Origin: Caenimonas soli
GTDB lineage: Bacteria > Pseudomonadota > Gammaproteobacteria > Burkholderiales > Burkholderiaceae_C
Reading direction: 5' to 3'
DNA: 64,000 nucleotides
Assembly: GCF_013155545.1 (NCBI RefSeq)
Contig: NZ_JABJVV010000013.1
Span: 106,896-170,895, forward strand
In this document: positions 33,621 through 42,447 of the stretch, in pieces
How positions within the stretch are numbered: position 1 is the stretch's first letter
How the letters are laid out: each line of letters begins with the position of its first letter
Notes under the pieces: model-generated
Databases searched by the model: none
The model's input: the letters and a program-made list of their open reading frames with translations, nothing else
What the model was told of the DNA's origin: nothing
Position numbers and translations under genes: made by a program

Positions 33621-35515
33621 CGTCCCTGGGCGTTCGAACCAGGCTGGGCGCAGACGGCTCGCAATGGCTGCAATCGTCCCAGCCGCTGGGTGACTATCCA
33701 GCGCGGATGAGCCAGCGGCTGCAGCAATGGGCCGAGACCGCGCCGGAGCGGGTCTTCGTCGCCCAGCGCGATCATCAGGGCGCGTGGCGTAGCGTGACCT
33801 ACGCGCAGATGTTCGAGCGCGCGCTTGCGGTGGGCCAGGCGCTGGTGGAACGTGGTCTGAATGCGGAGCGCCCGGTCGCCATCATGTCGGGCAACGATAT
33901 TGAGCACATGACCATGGTGCTCGGGGCCATGTGGGCGGGCATTCCATCGGCCGCGGTCTCTACTTCCTACTCGTTGCTGGCCAATGACCATGAGCGGCTG
34001 CGCCAGATATTAGCGTCTATCACACCGGGGCTGCTGTTCGCCTCAGGGCCTGCCTACCGCCGCGCCCTCGATGCTGTCGCGTCCGACGGCGTCGAAGTCG
34101 TTCTGGCGGAGCCGAAGTCCGGCGACGGGTCAACCGCGTTTGCGACGTTGCTTGCCACGGTGCCGGGCGACGCGGTGGACAAGGCGCATGCGGCGACCGG
34201 GCCGGACACGGTGGTGAAGTTCCTTTTTACCTCGGGCTCGACCCGGCAGCCCAAGGCGGTGGTCAATACGCACCGCATGTGGTGCAGCAACCAACAAATG
34301 GTTCGCCAATGCCTGGACCTGGGCGAGCCACCCGTACTCGTGGACTGGCTGCCGTGGAGCCACACCTTCGGCGGCAACCACAACGTGGGCATTGCGCTCT
34401 ACAACGGCGGAACGCTCTACATCGACGAGGGCTCGCCCACGGTGCAGGGCATGGCCACCACGTTGCGCAACCTGCGTGAAGTTGCGCCTACGCACTACTT
34501 CAATGTGCCCAAGGGGTTCGAGGAACTCGCCCTGGCGCTGGAGCAGGATGCCCTCCTGGGCCAATCGCTTTTCAGCCGGTTGCAGCGGTTCATGTACGCG
34601 GGCGCCGGCTTGTCGCAGGCCGTATGGGACAAGCTGGACGCAGCTGCAACGCGATACCGCGGCCGGCCCGTCCCCATGTTGACCAGCCTGGGCATGACCG
34701 AAACCGCGCCGGCTTGCACTTTCGCGTTGGCGCAAGACTTGAAAGCCGGCCACATCGGATTGCCCTGCCCCGGCGTGGATGTCAAGCTTGTGCCTGCGCA
34801 AGGCAAGCTCGAAATACGATTTCGTGGACCCAACGTGATGCCGGGTTACTGGCGCCAGCCCCAACTCACCGCCGATGCCTTCGACGACGAAGGGTTCCTG
34901 CGCACCGGCGACGCGGTGCGCTGGGTGGACGCAGCCCAGCCGCTGCGCGGGCTGCTGTTCGACGGCCGAATCGCGGAAGATTTCAAACTGTCCAGCGGGA
35001 CCTTCGTCAGCGTCGGCCCGTTGCGCTCGCGGGTGATTGCAGCGGGGGCGCCCTGCGTGCAGGACGTCGCGGTCGCCGGCCTGAACCGTAACGAGGTGGG
35101 CTTGCTGGTGTTTCCGCAGTTGCAGGCGTGCCGGCAGCTGTCGAACCTCGCGCCCGATACGCCCGCCGCGGACGTGCTGCAGCATGAGGCGGTGCAGTCG
35201 TTTTTCCGCGCACTGGCCCAACGGCTTTGGGACCAGGGCGGCGGCAGCGCCGGCCGCGTCGCACGCTTCATGCTGATGCTGGACCAACCCTCCAGCGCCA
35301 CCGGGGAGCTCACCGACAAGGGCTCGCTCAATCAAGCCAATGTGCTGCGTAACCGCAGCGCGAAAGTGGATGCCCTGTATAGCGCTCAAGAAGGCACTGA
35401 CGCACTCGTGATCATGCCCGTACGCCTGCGAGCCGGGAACCTGGAAGCGCCGGTCGTCCCGACCGCAGCCCTTTTTCCAAGGAGCCTCCCCGACGCATCC
35501 GCAAAGCGCGGATAA
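33617..35515 (+). CDS. Feruloyl-CoA synthetase-like AMP-forming acid-CoA ligase
   Basis: A 632-residue adenylate-forming enzyme. VDWLPWSHTFGGNHNVGIALYNGG and TSLGMTETAPAC match feruloyl-CoA synthetases. Two oddities stand out. The P-loop reads TSGSTRQPK (residues 205-213), with Arg210 where glycine is usual. The last 30-40 residues (after VDALYSAQ) have no resemblance to the family and run into the remains of a substrate-binding-protein gene. The start ATG overlaps the transporter stop. No feruloyl-CoA hydratase/lyase or vanillin dehydrogenase gene follows, so the next step must be encoded elsewhere or the substrate is different. Confidence 0.85.
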   Translation: MTSLGVRTRLGADGSQWLQSSQPLGDYPARMSQRLQQWAETAPERVFVAQRDHQGAWRSVTYAQMFERALAVGQALVERGLNAERPVAIMSGNDIEHMTMVLGAMWAGIPSAAVSTSYSLLANDHERLRQILASITPGLLFASGPAYRRALDAVASDGVEVVLAEPKSGDGSTAFATLLATVPGDAVDKAHAATGPDTVVKFLFTSGSTRQPKAVVNTHRMWCSNQQMVRQCLDLGEPPVLVDWLPWSHTFGGNHNVGIALYNGGTLYIDEGSPTVQGMATTLRNLREVAPTHYFNVPKGFEELALALEQDALLGQSLFSRLQRFMYAGAGLSQAVWDKLDAAATRYRGRPVPMLTSLGMTETAPACTFALAQDLKAGHIGLPCPGVDVKLVPAQGKLEIRFRGPNVMPGYWRQPQLTADAFDDEGFLRTGDAVRWVDAAQPLRGLLFDGRIAEDFKLSSGTFVSVGPLRSRVIAAGAPCVQDVAVAGLNRNEVGLLVFPQLQACRQLSNLAPDTPAADVLQHEAVQSFFRALAQRLWDQGGGSAGRVARFMLMLDQPSSATGELTDKGSLNQANVLRNRSAKVDALYSAQEGTDALVIMPVRLRAGNLEAPVVPTAALFPRSLPDASAKRG

Positions 35516-36388
35516 CGCCAAAGGCATGGCGCTGGGATTCAACACCTTTTTTGCCAAGGTGAACGCAACCGGCGGTGTGCATGGCAACAAGGTCGTGCTG
35601 CGTGTGCACGACGATCGATTCGACCCGGCCGAAACCGTCAAGGTCCTCAAGGAAGTGGCCGCCGATCCAGAAGTACTGGCGATTTTTGGCGTCGTCGGCA
35701 CGCCCAGCGTCGGCGCAGTCGCCAAGTCGGGCGTTCTGGCCGCCGAAGGACTGGCGCTGATCGGCCCCGGGACCGGAATCCCCGCATTGCAGTCATCACC
35801 CAACATGGCCGCCAAGTTGCCGGCCAGGCACGCATCGTCCCGGCGGCCGACCGCCAGCTGATCGCCCAACGAACGAAGGATGCGGTCGATTCAGCCCTGG
35901 CAGGCGAGCCGGACATGCTGGTCGTGTTGGCGCCCGGCAGCATGGGCACCGACATTGTGAACGTGGTGCGCGCCAAGCGCGGCTCCGGCATCGCAATCTA
36001 TATGCTGTCCATCATCAGCGGCGACGACCTGCTGCGCGGTGCCGGGCTCGCCAATTCGTTGGGCGTCGTGATCTCCCAGGCCTTGCCGTTTCCGGGCAAC
36101 ATCAACATGGCCATCATGCGAGCCTACATGGCGGACTTGAAGAAATATGCGCCTGAGGCAACGCCCGCCTACACCAGCCTGGAAGGCTACATCGGCGCGC
36201 GGGTGCTTTACGAGGCCCTGCGCAAGGCCGGTGCCAAGCCCACCCGGCAGGACGTACTGGCCAAACTCAACGCCTTGGGTAAGCTCGATGTGGGCGACCT
36301 GCAGGTGAACTATTCGCGCGACCAGAAAGCCGGCAACAAGGCCGTTGATATCACCATGGTCAGCCGCGGCGGCAAGCTCATCCGGTGA
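35482..36388 (+). pseudogene. Truncated, frameshifted LivK-type ABC substrate-binding protein
   Basis: Two separate frames together resemble a branched-chain amino acid-type binding protein. The first (to about 35850) reads ALGFNTFFAKVNATGGVHG and GPGTGIPALQSSPN. The second (from about 35815) reads QVAGQARIVPAADRQL and LVVLAPGSMGTDIVNVVRAK to the normal C-terminus. The signal peptide and N-terminus are missing, and roughly 50-60 residues after LQSSPN are deleted, with a frame change. Its 5' part overlaps the end of the ligase gene. The gene is clearly dead. Confidence 0.85.
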
Positions 36389-36544
36389 TAGCGCCGGTAA
36401 AAAGCACAGAGACTGGCAAAGGGTTCTTACATGACGCCGGGGAATGCGCGGATGTCGAACATTCATTTGCCACCTCGACACCTCCGCCCGACACTTCGCT
36501 CTTTGGCTATCGTCTTTCATTCTTCCATCCATCAGGAGGTTGCC

Positions 36545-37516
36545 TTGTTCCATCTCTCCAAGCTGCGTGCGCTGGGAACCATTGCATTGCTGGTTTCCCT
36601 GGCCACGCAGGCGAACGCCGCCTGGCCTGACCGGCCCATCAAACTGATCGTTCCCAGCGCGGCTGGCGGCTCGCCGGACATCGTCAGCCGGCTCGTCGCA
36701 AATGAACTGAGCAAGCGGCTGGGGCAGCCCGTGGTGATCGACAACCGCCCCGGCGCGGGCGGCAACATCGGCATGCAGGCCTTGATGGTTGCCGCGCCTG
36801 ACGGCTACACGCTGGCTTACGGCAACAACGCCACGCTGGCCACCAACGAAAGCCTGTACAGCAAGCTGTCCTACGAGCCGGGAAAGCTGGTGCCCGTGGT
36901 GGCATTGGTCAGCACCAGCAATCTCCTCGTGGTGAACAAGGGCCTGCCGGTCTCCACGGTTTCGGAGTTGATAGCCTATGCGAAAAAGCATCCCGACCGG
37001 CTCTCCATGGGCTCGGCGGGCACGGGCACCACCAGTCATCTCGGGGGGGAACTCTTCAAGTCGATGTCGGGCGTGTCGATCCAGCATGTGGCCTACAAGG
37101 GCAGCCCCCAGGCCATCCAGGACCTGATGGGCAACAGCATCCAGCTGATGTTCGACAACGTCCCCTCCATCGGCTCGAGCGTGTCGGCCGACAAGGTGCG
37201 CGCGCTTGCGGTCACCTCCAAAAGGCGGTCCCCACTGTTTCCCCAAGTTCCCACCATGGATGAGGCTGGCGTCCTGGGCTACGAGATGACCGCCTGGGGC
37301 GGGCTCGTGGCGATGCAGGGCGTCCCTGCGGAGGTCATCGAGCGCGTCAACAAGGAGGTCAACGCCATCTTGGATGACGAGCGCATCAAGGCGCAGCTGG
37401 CGAAGATGGGCTTTGAAGCCCTGGGAGGCACAGCCCAGCAATTTCAGACACTTGTAGCGAGCGAACGGACCAAGTGGAGCGCCGTCATCCAAAAGAGTGG
37501 CGCCAAGGTTGACTGA
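36545..37516 (+). CDS. Bug-family periplasmic solute receptor (TTT type)
   Basis: A 323-residue receptor with a TTG start at 36545, selected because AGGAGG at 36534-36539 is ideally spaced and the protein then starts with a signal peptide (MFHLSKLRALGTIALLVSLATQANA). It has WPDRPIKLIVPSAAGGSPDIVSR, LGQPVVIDNRPGAGG, APDGYTLAYG and HVAYKGSPQAIQDLMGNSIQLMFDN. A longer in-frame start from 36431 lacks a signal sequence at its N-terminus. It overlaps the DadA-like gene by 20 bp, suggesting the imported compound feeds that oxidase. Confidence 0.9.
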   Translation: MFHLSKLRALGTIALLVSLATQANAAWPDRPIKLIVPSAAGGSPDIVSRLVANELSKRLGQPVVIDNRPGAGGNIGMQALMVAAPDGYTLAYGNNATLATNESLYSKLSYEPGKLVPVVALVSTSNLLVVNKGLPVSTVSELIAYAKKHPDRLSMGSAGTGTTSHLGGELFKSMSGVSIQHVAYKGSPQAIQDLMGNSIQLMFDNVPSIGSSVSADKVRALAVTSKRRSPLFPQVPTMDEAGVLGYEMTAWGGLVAMQGVPAEVIERVNKEVNAILDDERIKAQLAKMGFEALGGTAQQFQTLVASERTKWSAVIQKSGAKVD

Positions 37517-38852
37517 ACGCCCAACGCCGGCCGGCTCCCAGGGGGGTCACGCCTATCTCGACGCCGCCCGCGGCAGGCGAAAGGGGAGCGTAGGCGGACG
37601 TCACGTCACTATCATCGGCTCCGGCATCGTGGGGCTGAGCACGGCGGCTGCGTTGTTGCGCGCCGGCATGCAGGTGCGCGTCATCGACGCGGGGCCGGCC
37701 CCGGGCTCGGGTGCCAGTGGCGGAAATGGCTGCCAGTTGAGCTATGCCTATGTCGCGCCACTCGCAGCGCCTGGCCTGTTACCCGAGATCCCCCGGCTGC
37801 TGATGGATCCGGCCTCGCCCCTGAGCCTGAAGCTCAGGCCCGACAAACACCAATGGCAATGGATGCTGCGCTTCCTGGCGGCATGCCGGTATAGCCTCGC
37901 GCGGCGGTCTACTCTCGATCTGATCGCGCTTGCCGCGTTGAGCCGGGCGGAGACCGAGCTGTGGGCTGCTTCCTGCGACCCGGAGGAACTGGGCTTTAAG
38001 CGTTCTGGCAAGCTGGTACTTCATGCGGATGCAGCAGGACTGCAGGCCGCCCGCGCGCAGATGCAAATGCAGGCCGCCGTTGGCCCAGCACAGCACGAAC
38101 TTACCGAGGCGCAATGCCTGCGCGTCGAGCCGGCGCTGGACGCCTTCAGGGGGAAGATCGCCGGCGCTATCCACACACCCAGCGAATGCGTCGTGGATGG
38201 CCTGGCTCTGTGCCGGAATCTGCACCGCGCCCTGTCCAGCCGCGGCGTGTCTTTTCACTATGGGGTGTCTGCCGAGCACTTCGTTCACCGCAAGGGTCGG
38301 GTCTTGGCTGTCGCGACCCGCGGTGAAACGCTGGACGTCGATGAGCTCGTACTGGCTAACGGAACGGGTTGTGCGTCGCTGGCACGCAAGCTCGGCATTT
38401 ACCTGCCGGTTTATCCACTCAAGGGCTACAGCATTACGGCGAAGGTGCGTGATGCTCGCGGGGCGCCCCGAGTCAGCGTGACTGATGCGCGGCGCAAGGT
38501 CGTTTACGCGCGGATAGGCGAACGCGTCCGTGTTGCGGGCGTGGCGGAAATCGGTGCCCACCACACTGGCCTGGACGCGCGCCGCATCGAGCAGTTGGTG
38601 GCCTATGCGAATGAATCGTTCGGCTCGGCGATCGACCTGGAAGAGCCGCAGCCTTGGGCGGGGCTTCGACCTGCCACACCAAGCTCGGTGCCGGTGATCG
38701 GCCGCACCGCCTACTCCAACACCCACCTGAACGTCGGCCACGGCGCGCTGGGGTTGACTTTGGCGTTCGGATCGGCGCGCCTGCTGGCGGATATGCTCGC
38801 GGGCCTGGCGCCAGCGCTGGATCCTTCCGTCTACGCCTTGGGCAGCCGTTGA
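37497..38852 (+). CDS. FAD-dependent D-amino acid dehydrogenase-like oxidoreductase
   Basis: About 451 residues. The N-terminal FAD motif TIIGSGIVGLSTAAALLRAG and the C-terminal LRPATPSSVPVIGRTAYSNTHLNVGHGALGLT match DadA-type D-amino acid dehydrogenases (DAO family), which deaminate D-amino acids to 2-oxo acids through an imino intermediate. The start is a GTG at 37497, inside the Bug gene. It adds about 35 residues before the FAD motif, so the true start is uncertain. The neighbourhood (D-aminoacylase, RidA) supports D-amino acid oxidation. Confidence 0.85.
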   Translation: MAPRLTERPTPAGSQGGHAYLDAARGRRKGSVGGRHVTIIGSGIVGLSTAAALLRAGMQVRVIDAGPAPGSGASGGNGCQLSYAYVAPLAAPGLLPEIPRLLMDPASPLSLKLRPDKHQWQWMLRFLAACRYSLARRSTLDLIALAALSRAETELWAASCDPEELGFKRSGKLVLHADAAGLQAARAQMQMQAAVGPAQHELTEAQCLRVEPALDAFRGKIAGAIHTPSECVVDGLALCRNLHRALSSRGVSFHYGVSAEHFVHRKGRVLAVATRGETLDVDELVLANGTGCASLARKLGIYLPVYPLKGYSITAKVRDARGAPRVSVTDARRKVVYARIGERVRVAGVAEIGAHHTGLDARRIEQLVAYANESFGSAIDLEEPQPWAGLRPATPSSVPVIGRTAYSNTHLNVGHGALGLTLAFGSARLLADMLAGLAPALDPSVYALGSR

Positions 38853-38894
38853 GGGCAGGCCGCACCGAACCGTGCGCACTGAAGCGCCGACCGA

Positions 38895-39797
38895 CTATGG
38901 ACTCTGCCGTTGCAGCCACTCCACGAACGGTGCGATGACGGGGGCCTCGATGGATTCCTGTGGGCAAACAAAATAGTAGGCCTTCTGCGCAATGTAGGTC
39001 ACCTCGGACAGCCTTACCAGACGCCCGCTTTGCAGCGCGTCCGAAGCGACGTAGTCCGGCATCAGGGCGACACCCAGCCCGCTGAGCGCGGATTGCAGCC
39101 CCATCGTCAACAACGCATAGCGCGGGCCCTTGAGAACGCGAGGCGGATCCAACCCCGCGGCCTTGTAGAACGAAGGCCAGGCCTCCAGGGCCGCCGCTTG
39201 ATGCAGCAAGGGCAGGCGGGCAAGCGTACCCTCCAGCGACTCGCCTGGATGCACCAGTTCAGGCGCACAAACCGGAAACAATTCCAGCGGCATCACCTTC
39301 AGCCCGAAGTGACCTTCGGGTGGGCCCGTGCAATACATGATGGCCGCATCGAGCCCGGACAGCCGAAGGTCGACCGGACCCACCTTGGTGCTCAGGTTGA
39401 TCTGGATGTCCGGATGCTGCTTGGCAAATTGCAGCAGCCTGGGGAGAAGCCAGATGTTGCCAAGGGAAATCGGAACGGAGAGATTGAGCCTGCCGCCCTT
39501 GCCTTGCCCATTCAACACTTCCAGCGTCGCGTCTTCGATTTCGGCGATGGCCTTTCGCACCCGCATCAGGTACTGCGTGCCGGCGGGCGTCGCAACGACG
39601 GCGCCCTTGCGGCGCGACAGCAGGGCCACACCGACAAAGTCCTCCAGCTCGTTGAGCTGCTTGGTGATCGCGCTCTGCGTCAGGCACAGTTCATGCGCGG
39701 CCTCAGTGACGCTGGCGAGCCGCACCGTGGCTTCCAGCGCCAGCAAGTTGGCCAGGGCAGGGAGTTGGCGACCCGTAGCGTTTCTCATGGAACGCAT
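38895..39797 (-). CDS. LysR-family transcriptional regulator (GcvA-like)
   Basis: A 300-residue protein. Its helix-turn-helix (LLALEATVRLASVTEAAHEL, TQSAITKQLNELEDFVGVALL) and effector domain (GGRLNLSVPISLGNIWLLPRL, GLQSALSGLGVALMPDYVA) resemble GcvA-type regulators. It is the last gene of the leftward run (deacylase, Bug, D-aminoacylase, LysR), 32 bp after the D-aminoacylase gene, and converges with the DadA-like gene. It may control both. Confidence 0.9.
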   Translation of the reverse strand: MRSMRNATGRQLPALANLLALEATVRLASVTEAAHELCLTQSAITKQLNELEDFVGVALLSRRKGAVVATPAGTQYLMRVRKAIAEIEDATLEVLNGQGKGGRLNLSVPISLGNIWLLPRLLQFAKQHPDIQINLSTKVGPVDLRLSGLDAAIMYCTGPPEGHFGLKVMPLELFPVCAPELVHPGESLEGTLARLPLLHQAAALEAWPSFYKAAGLDPPRVLKGPRYALLTMGLQSALSGLGVALMPDYVASDALQSGRLVRLSEVTYIAQKAYYFVCPQESIEAPVIAPFVEWLQRQSP

Positions 39798-39829
39798 CCA
39801 TCATACTCAGCGCGCGACACAGCGCGGGC

Positions 39830-41290
39830 CTACGATTCCCGCTGCGTCCTCGACACGACCTGACCCGCGCGGGCGCCCTGGTGCATGCCATTCAGCCATG
39901 TCGGAACACCGTTGACGATCACCGCCTCGATGCCTTGCGCGGCCTCGGTAGGGGTCTGGTAGTCGGCCCTGTCGCAGATCGTGTCGGCGTCGAACACCAC
40001 CACGTCGGCATGGTTCCCGACCTCGAGCACGCCGCGTTCGGGCAGCCCGAAAGTCCGCGCGGTCAATCCGGTCATCTTCCAGACAGCGGTTTCCAGCGGA
40101 AACAGACGGAGGTCGCGGCTGTAGCGGCCCAGCACTCGGGGAAAGGTGCCCCACAGCCGCGGGTGCGGCCTGTCGCCGGTGGGGATGCCGTCGGAACCAA
40201 TCATGGTGTGTTCGAAGGCGAGAATGCGGCGCACATCCTGTTCGTCCATGCTGAAGTAGATGGCGCTGGCCGGCTGCAGCCGGCTGGCTGCTTCGGCCTT
40301 GCTCACACCCCAGTCAACGGCAATGTCATCGAGGTCGCGTCCCTGAAGCTCCGGGTGGGGAACGCTGGACGCGACCAGGACACGGCCTTCCAGCTTCAGG
40401 GGGTCGCTATGCAGCATGGTGGAGCTTGCGTTGTAGGGATAGCAATCCAGCGACACGCACTGGCACTGCATGGCTTTCTCTATGAGCGGCAAGGTGATGG
40501 TGGATTTGCCGAAGTTGCCCTGGCGCATGAGCTTGTGATGGGAGATGACGACGTGGACGTCCAGCTCGCGGCCAATGCGGAACGTCTCTTCCAGCGACTC
40601 CATCGACTGATCGCCTTCATTGCGCATGTGCGTGACGTACAGGGCGCCGGTTCCGGTGAGGGGGCGCCCCACTTCTATCAGCTCCTCCGTCGGCGCCGCG
40701 GCCGCGGGTGGATAGTACGTGCCGGTGGACATGCCGATCGCGCCGGCTTCCAGGGCTTCCTCCAGCAGCTCGCGCATGGCCGACATTTCGCCGACGCTGG
40801 CAGGCCGTTCCAACTCCGGCATCGTCATCACCCGCAAGGTTGAATGTCCTACCATCGCGGCCACGTTGACCGCCGACGGGTTGCTGCGCAAGGCATCGAG
40901 GTAGGCGGCGAAGGTCGGAAACCGCGCGCTGTTGTCGGGATCGAGAAGGTTGAGCGGCGCCGGCATTGGCGCCCCTTCGCGCAACGGCGCAATGCTGATA
41001 CCGCAGTTCCCCGTGACGACCGTGGTCACGCCCTGGGAAATCTTGAAGGTCATGTCCGGCTGCGAAAGCACGGCCTGGTCGTCATGAGTATGTGAATCGA
41101 TGAAACCCGGCGCCACGATCTTCCCCGCGGCATCGAGCGTGATTCGGGCTGATTGCCCGCTCAGGTCGCCCATGGCTGCGATGCGGCCGTTCAGAATGCC
41201 CACATCCGCCTCGAAGCGCGGCTTCTTGCTGCCGTCGATGACAGTACCGTTTTCTATGAGCAGGTCGAAGGTGAAGGACTTTGTGGCCAT
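39830..41290 (-). CDS. D-aminoacylase (N-acyl-D-amino-acid deacylase)
   Basis: A 486-residue amidohydrolase-fold enzyme close to Alcaligenes D-aminoacylases. Signatures are GFIDSHTHDD, ISQGVTTVVTGNCGIS (zinc-ligand cysteine), YVTHMRNEG and VISHHKLM (zinc-ligand histidines), MIGSDGIP (catalytic Asp) and HPRLWGTFPRVLGRYSRDL. It hydrolyses N-acyl-D-amino acids. The ATG at 41290 gives the usual N-terminus. However, a TTG at 41365 is preceded at six bases by a perfect GGAGGTGA ribosome-binding site and would add 25 residues, so initiation there is possible. Confidence 0.93.
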   Translation of the reverse strand: MATKSFTFDLLIENGTVIDGSKKPRFEADVGILNGRIAAMGDLSGQSARITLDAAGKIVAPGFIDSHTHDDQAVLSQPDMTFKISQGVTTVVTGNCGISIAPLREGAPMPAPLNLLDPDNSARFPTFAAYLDALRSNPSAVNVAAMVGHSTLRVMTMPELERPASVGEMSAMRELLEEALEAGAIGMSTGTYYPPAAAAPTEELIEVGRPLTGTGALYVTHMRNEGDQSMESLEETFRIGRELDVHVVISHHKLMRQGNFGKSTITLPLIEKAMQCQCVSLDCYPYNASSTMLHSDPLKLEGRVLVASSVPHPELQGRDLDDIAVDWGVSKAEAASRLQPASAIYFSMDEQDVRRILAFEHTMIGSDGIPTGDRPHPRLWGTFPRVLGRYSRDLRLFPLETAVWKMTGLTARTFGLPERGVLEVGNHADVVVFDADTICDRADYQTPTEAAQGIEAVIVNGVPTWLNGMHQGARAGQVVSRTQRES

Positions 41291-41377
41291 GAAAGCTTTG
41301 CAGTGTTGTGACGATTGAGCTCGCGGCCCATAAGGCATTCTCTTTCGGCCGGAACGCGGGTTCAAATGAAATCACCT

Positions 41378-41402
41378 CCCGCCCGCATTCCTGGCGGGAA
41401 TG
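41378..41402 (-). promoter_or_regulatory. Two mutually exclusive hairpins between Bug and D-aminoacylase genes
   Basis: On the transcript, CATTCC/GGAATG (41386-41402) and CCCGCC/GGCGGG (41378-41398) are both perfect 6-bp stems but share bases, so only one can form at a time. They lie just after the Bug stop codon and directly before the GGAGGTGA ribosome-binding site at 41372-41379. The second stem would bury part of that site. Confidence 0.4.
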
Positions 41403-41406
41403 AGGG

Positions 41407-42396
41407 TCATTTCAAGTCGCTGACCTTGATGTTCTTTTCCTTGATGATCTTTCCCCACAAGGCGATGTCGTCGCGCTGGTGCCCGGCAAGTTGCGCGGGC
41501 GATCCACCAGAAGGCTCGATGCCGCCCGCAGCCAGCTGTGAACGGGCCTCCGGCGTTGCGAGCCAGGCGTTCACGTGCGCGTTGAGGAGCTCGACGATAT
41601 GGGGCGGAGTTCCCTTGGGGGCGAACAGCGCGAGCCACTGTTCCGCGGCATAGCCGGCGAATCCAATTTCCGACAAGGTCGGCACGTCGGGTGCCAGGGC
41701 GCTGCGCCGCGGCGACGTCACGCCCAGCATCTGGACGCTTCCGTCGCGGGCCGTCGCTACGGCCCAGCTCACCTGGGCCAGCGCCAGGTCGACGTGACCG
41801 CCCAGGACCGCGGCGTACGTCGGCGCGCCACCCTGGAAGGGAACGTGGTTCAGTTCGATGCCCGCCTGCTTTTCCAGCATCGCAAAGGCCAGGTGCGCAA
41901 CGCTGCCGATCCCCCAGGTGCCGTAGGTGATCTTGCCCGGCGCCGCACGCGCGGTGTTGGTCAACTCGGATGCCGACTTCACCTGCAGGCCTTTGCGCGC
42001 AACCAGCACCATCGGCAAGCGCCCAATCTCCACCACAGGCTCGAAGTTCTCCGTCGGCCGGTAGCGGATGTGCGCCATCACCTGCGGGTTCACCACGTTG
42101 GTGTCCACGTTGGCCAGGAACAGCGTGTACCCGTCCGCGGCGCTCGATGCGGCCGCCATCGCACCGATCGCGCCGCTGGCGCCCGGCTTGTTCTCCACCA
42201 CCACCGGCTGCCGCAAGCGGACACTGAGCGCTGCCGCCGCCGCTCGCGCGGCAGCATCGGCGCCGCCACCAGGCGCCCATGGCACGATGATCCGGATCGG
42301 CTTGTCCGGAAAGACGCCCTGCGCGCCGGCGGCGACCGCGCCGAGGCTGAGGACAACGGCCGCAACGGCCTTCAGGAATGTTCGGGTGCTCGTCAT
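41407..42396 (-). CDS. Bug-family periplasmic solute receptor (TTT type)
   Basis: A 329-residue receptor. The signal peptide ends in AVAAGAQ, then come FPDKPIRIIVPWAPGGGADAAAR, RQPVVVENKPGASGAIG, AADGYTLFLA and HVPFQGGAPTYAAVLGGHVDLALAQ. GGAG lies seven bases before the ATG. It sits between a deacylase gene and the D-aminoacylase gene in one leftward operon. An acylated amino acid or its carboxylate product is a reasonable ligand guess. Confidence 0.92.
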   Translation of the reverse strand: MTSTRTFLKAVAAVVLSLGAVAAGAQGVFPDKPIRIIVPWAPGGGADAAARAAAAALSVRLRQPVVVENKPGASGAIGAMAAASSAADGYTLFLANVDTNVVNPQVMAHIRYRPTENFEPVVEIGRLPMVLVARKGLQVKSASELTNTARAAPGKITYGTWGIGSVAHLAFAMLEKQAGIELNHVPFQGGAPTYAAVLGGHVDLALAQVSWAVATARDGSVQMLGVTSPRRSALAPDVPTLSEIGFAGYAAEQWLALFAPKGTPPHIVELLNAHVNAWLATPEARSQLAAGGIEPSGGSPAQLAGHQRDDIALWGKIIKEKNIKVSDLK

Positions 42397-42447
42397 GGTT
42401 GGCTCCAGTTGGATGCTGTGCGTGATGTGAATTCGTCCTGGAACGGG

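Noticed and set aside
35886..37492. A 533-codon minus-strand frame antisense to the Bug gene
   Set aside because: It is the complement of a clear Bug receptor and the LivK remnant and has no domain of its own.
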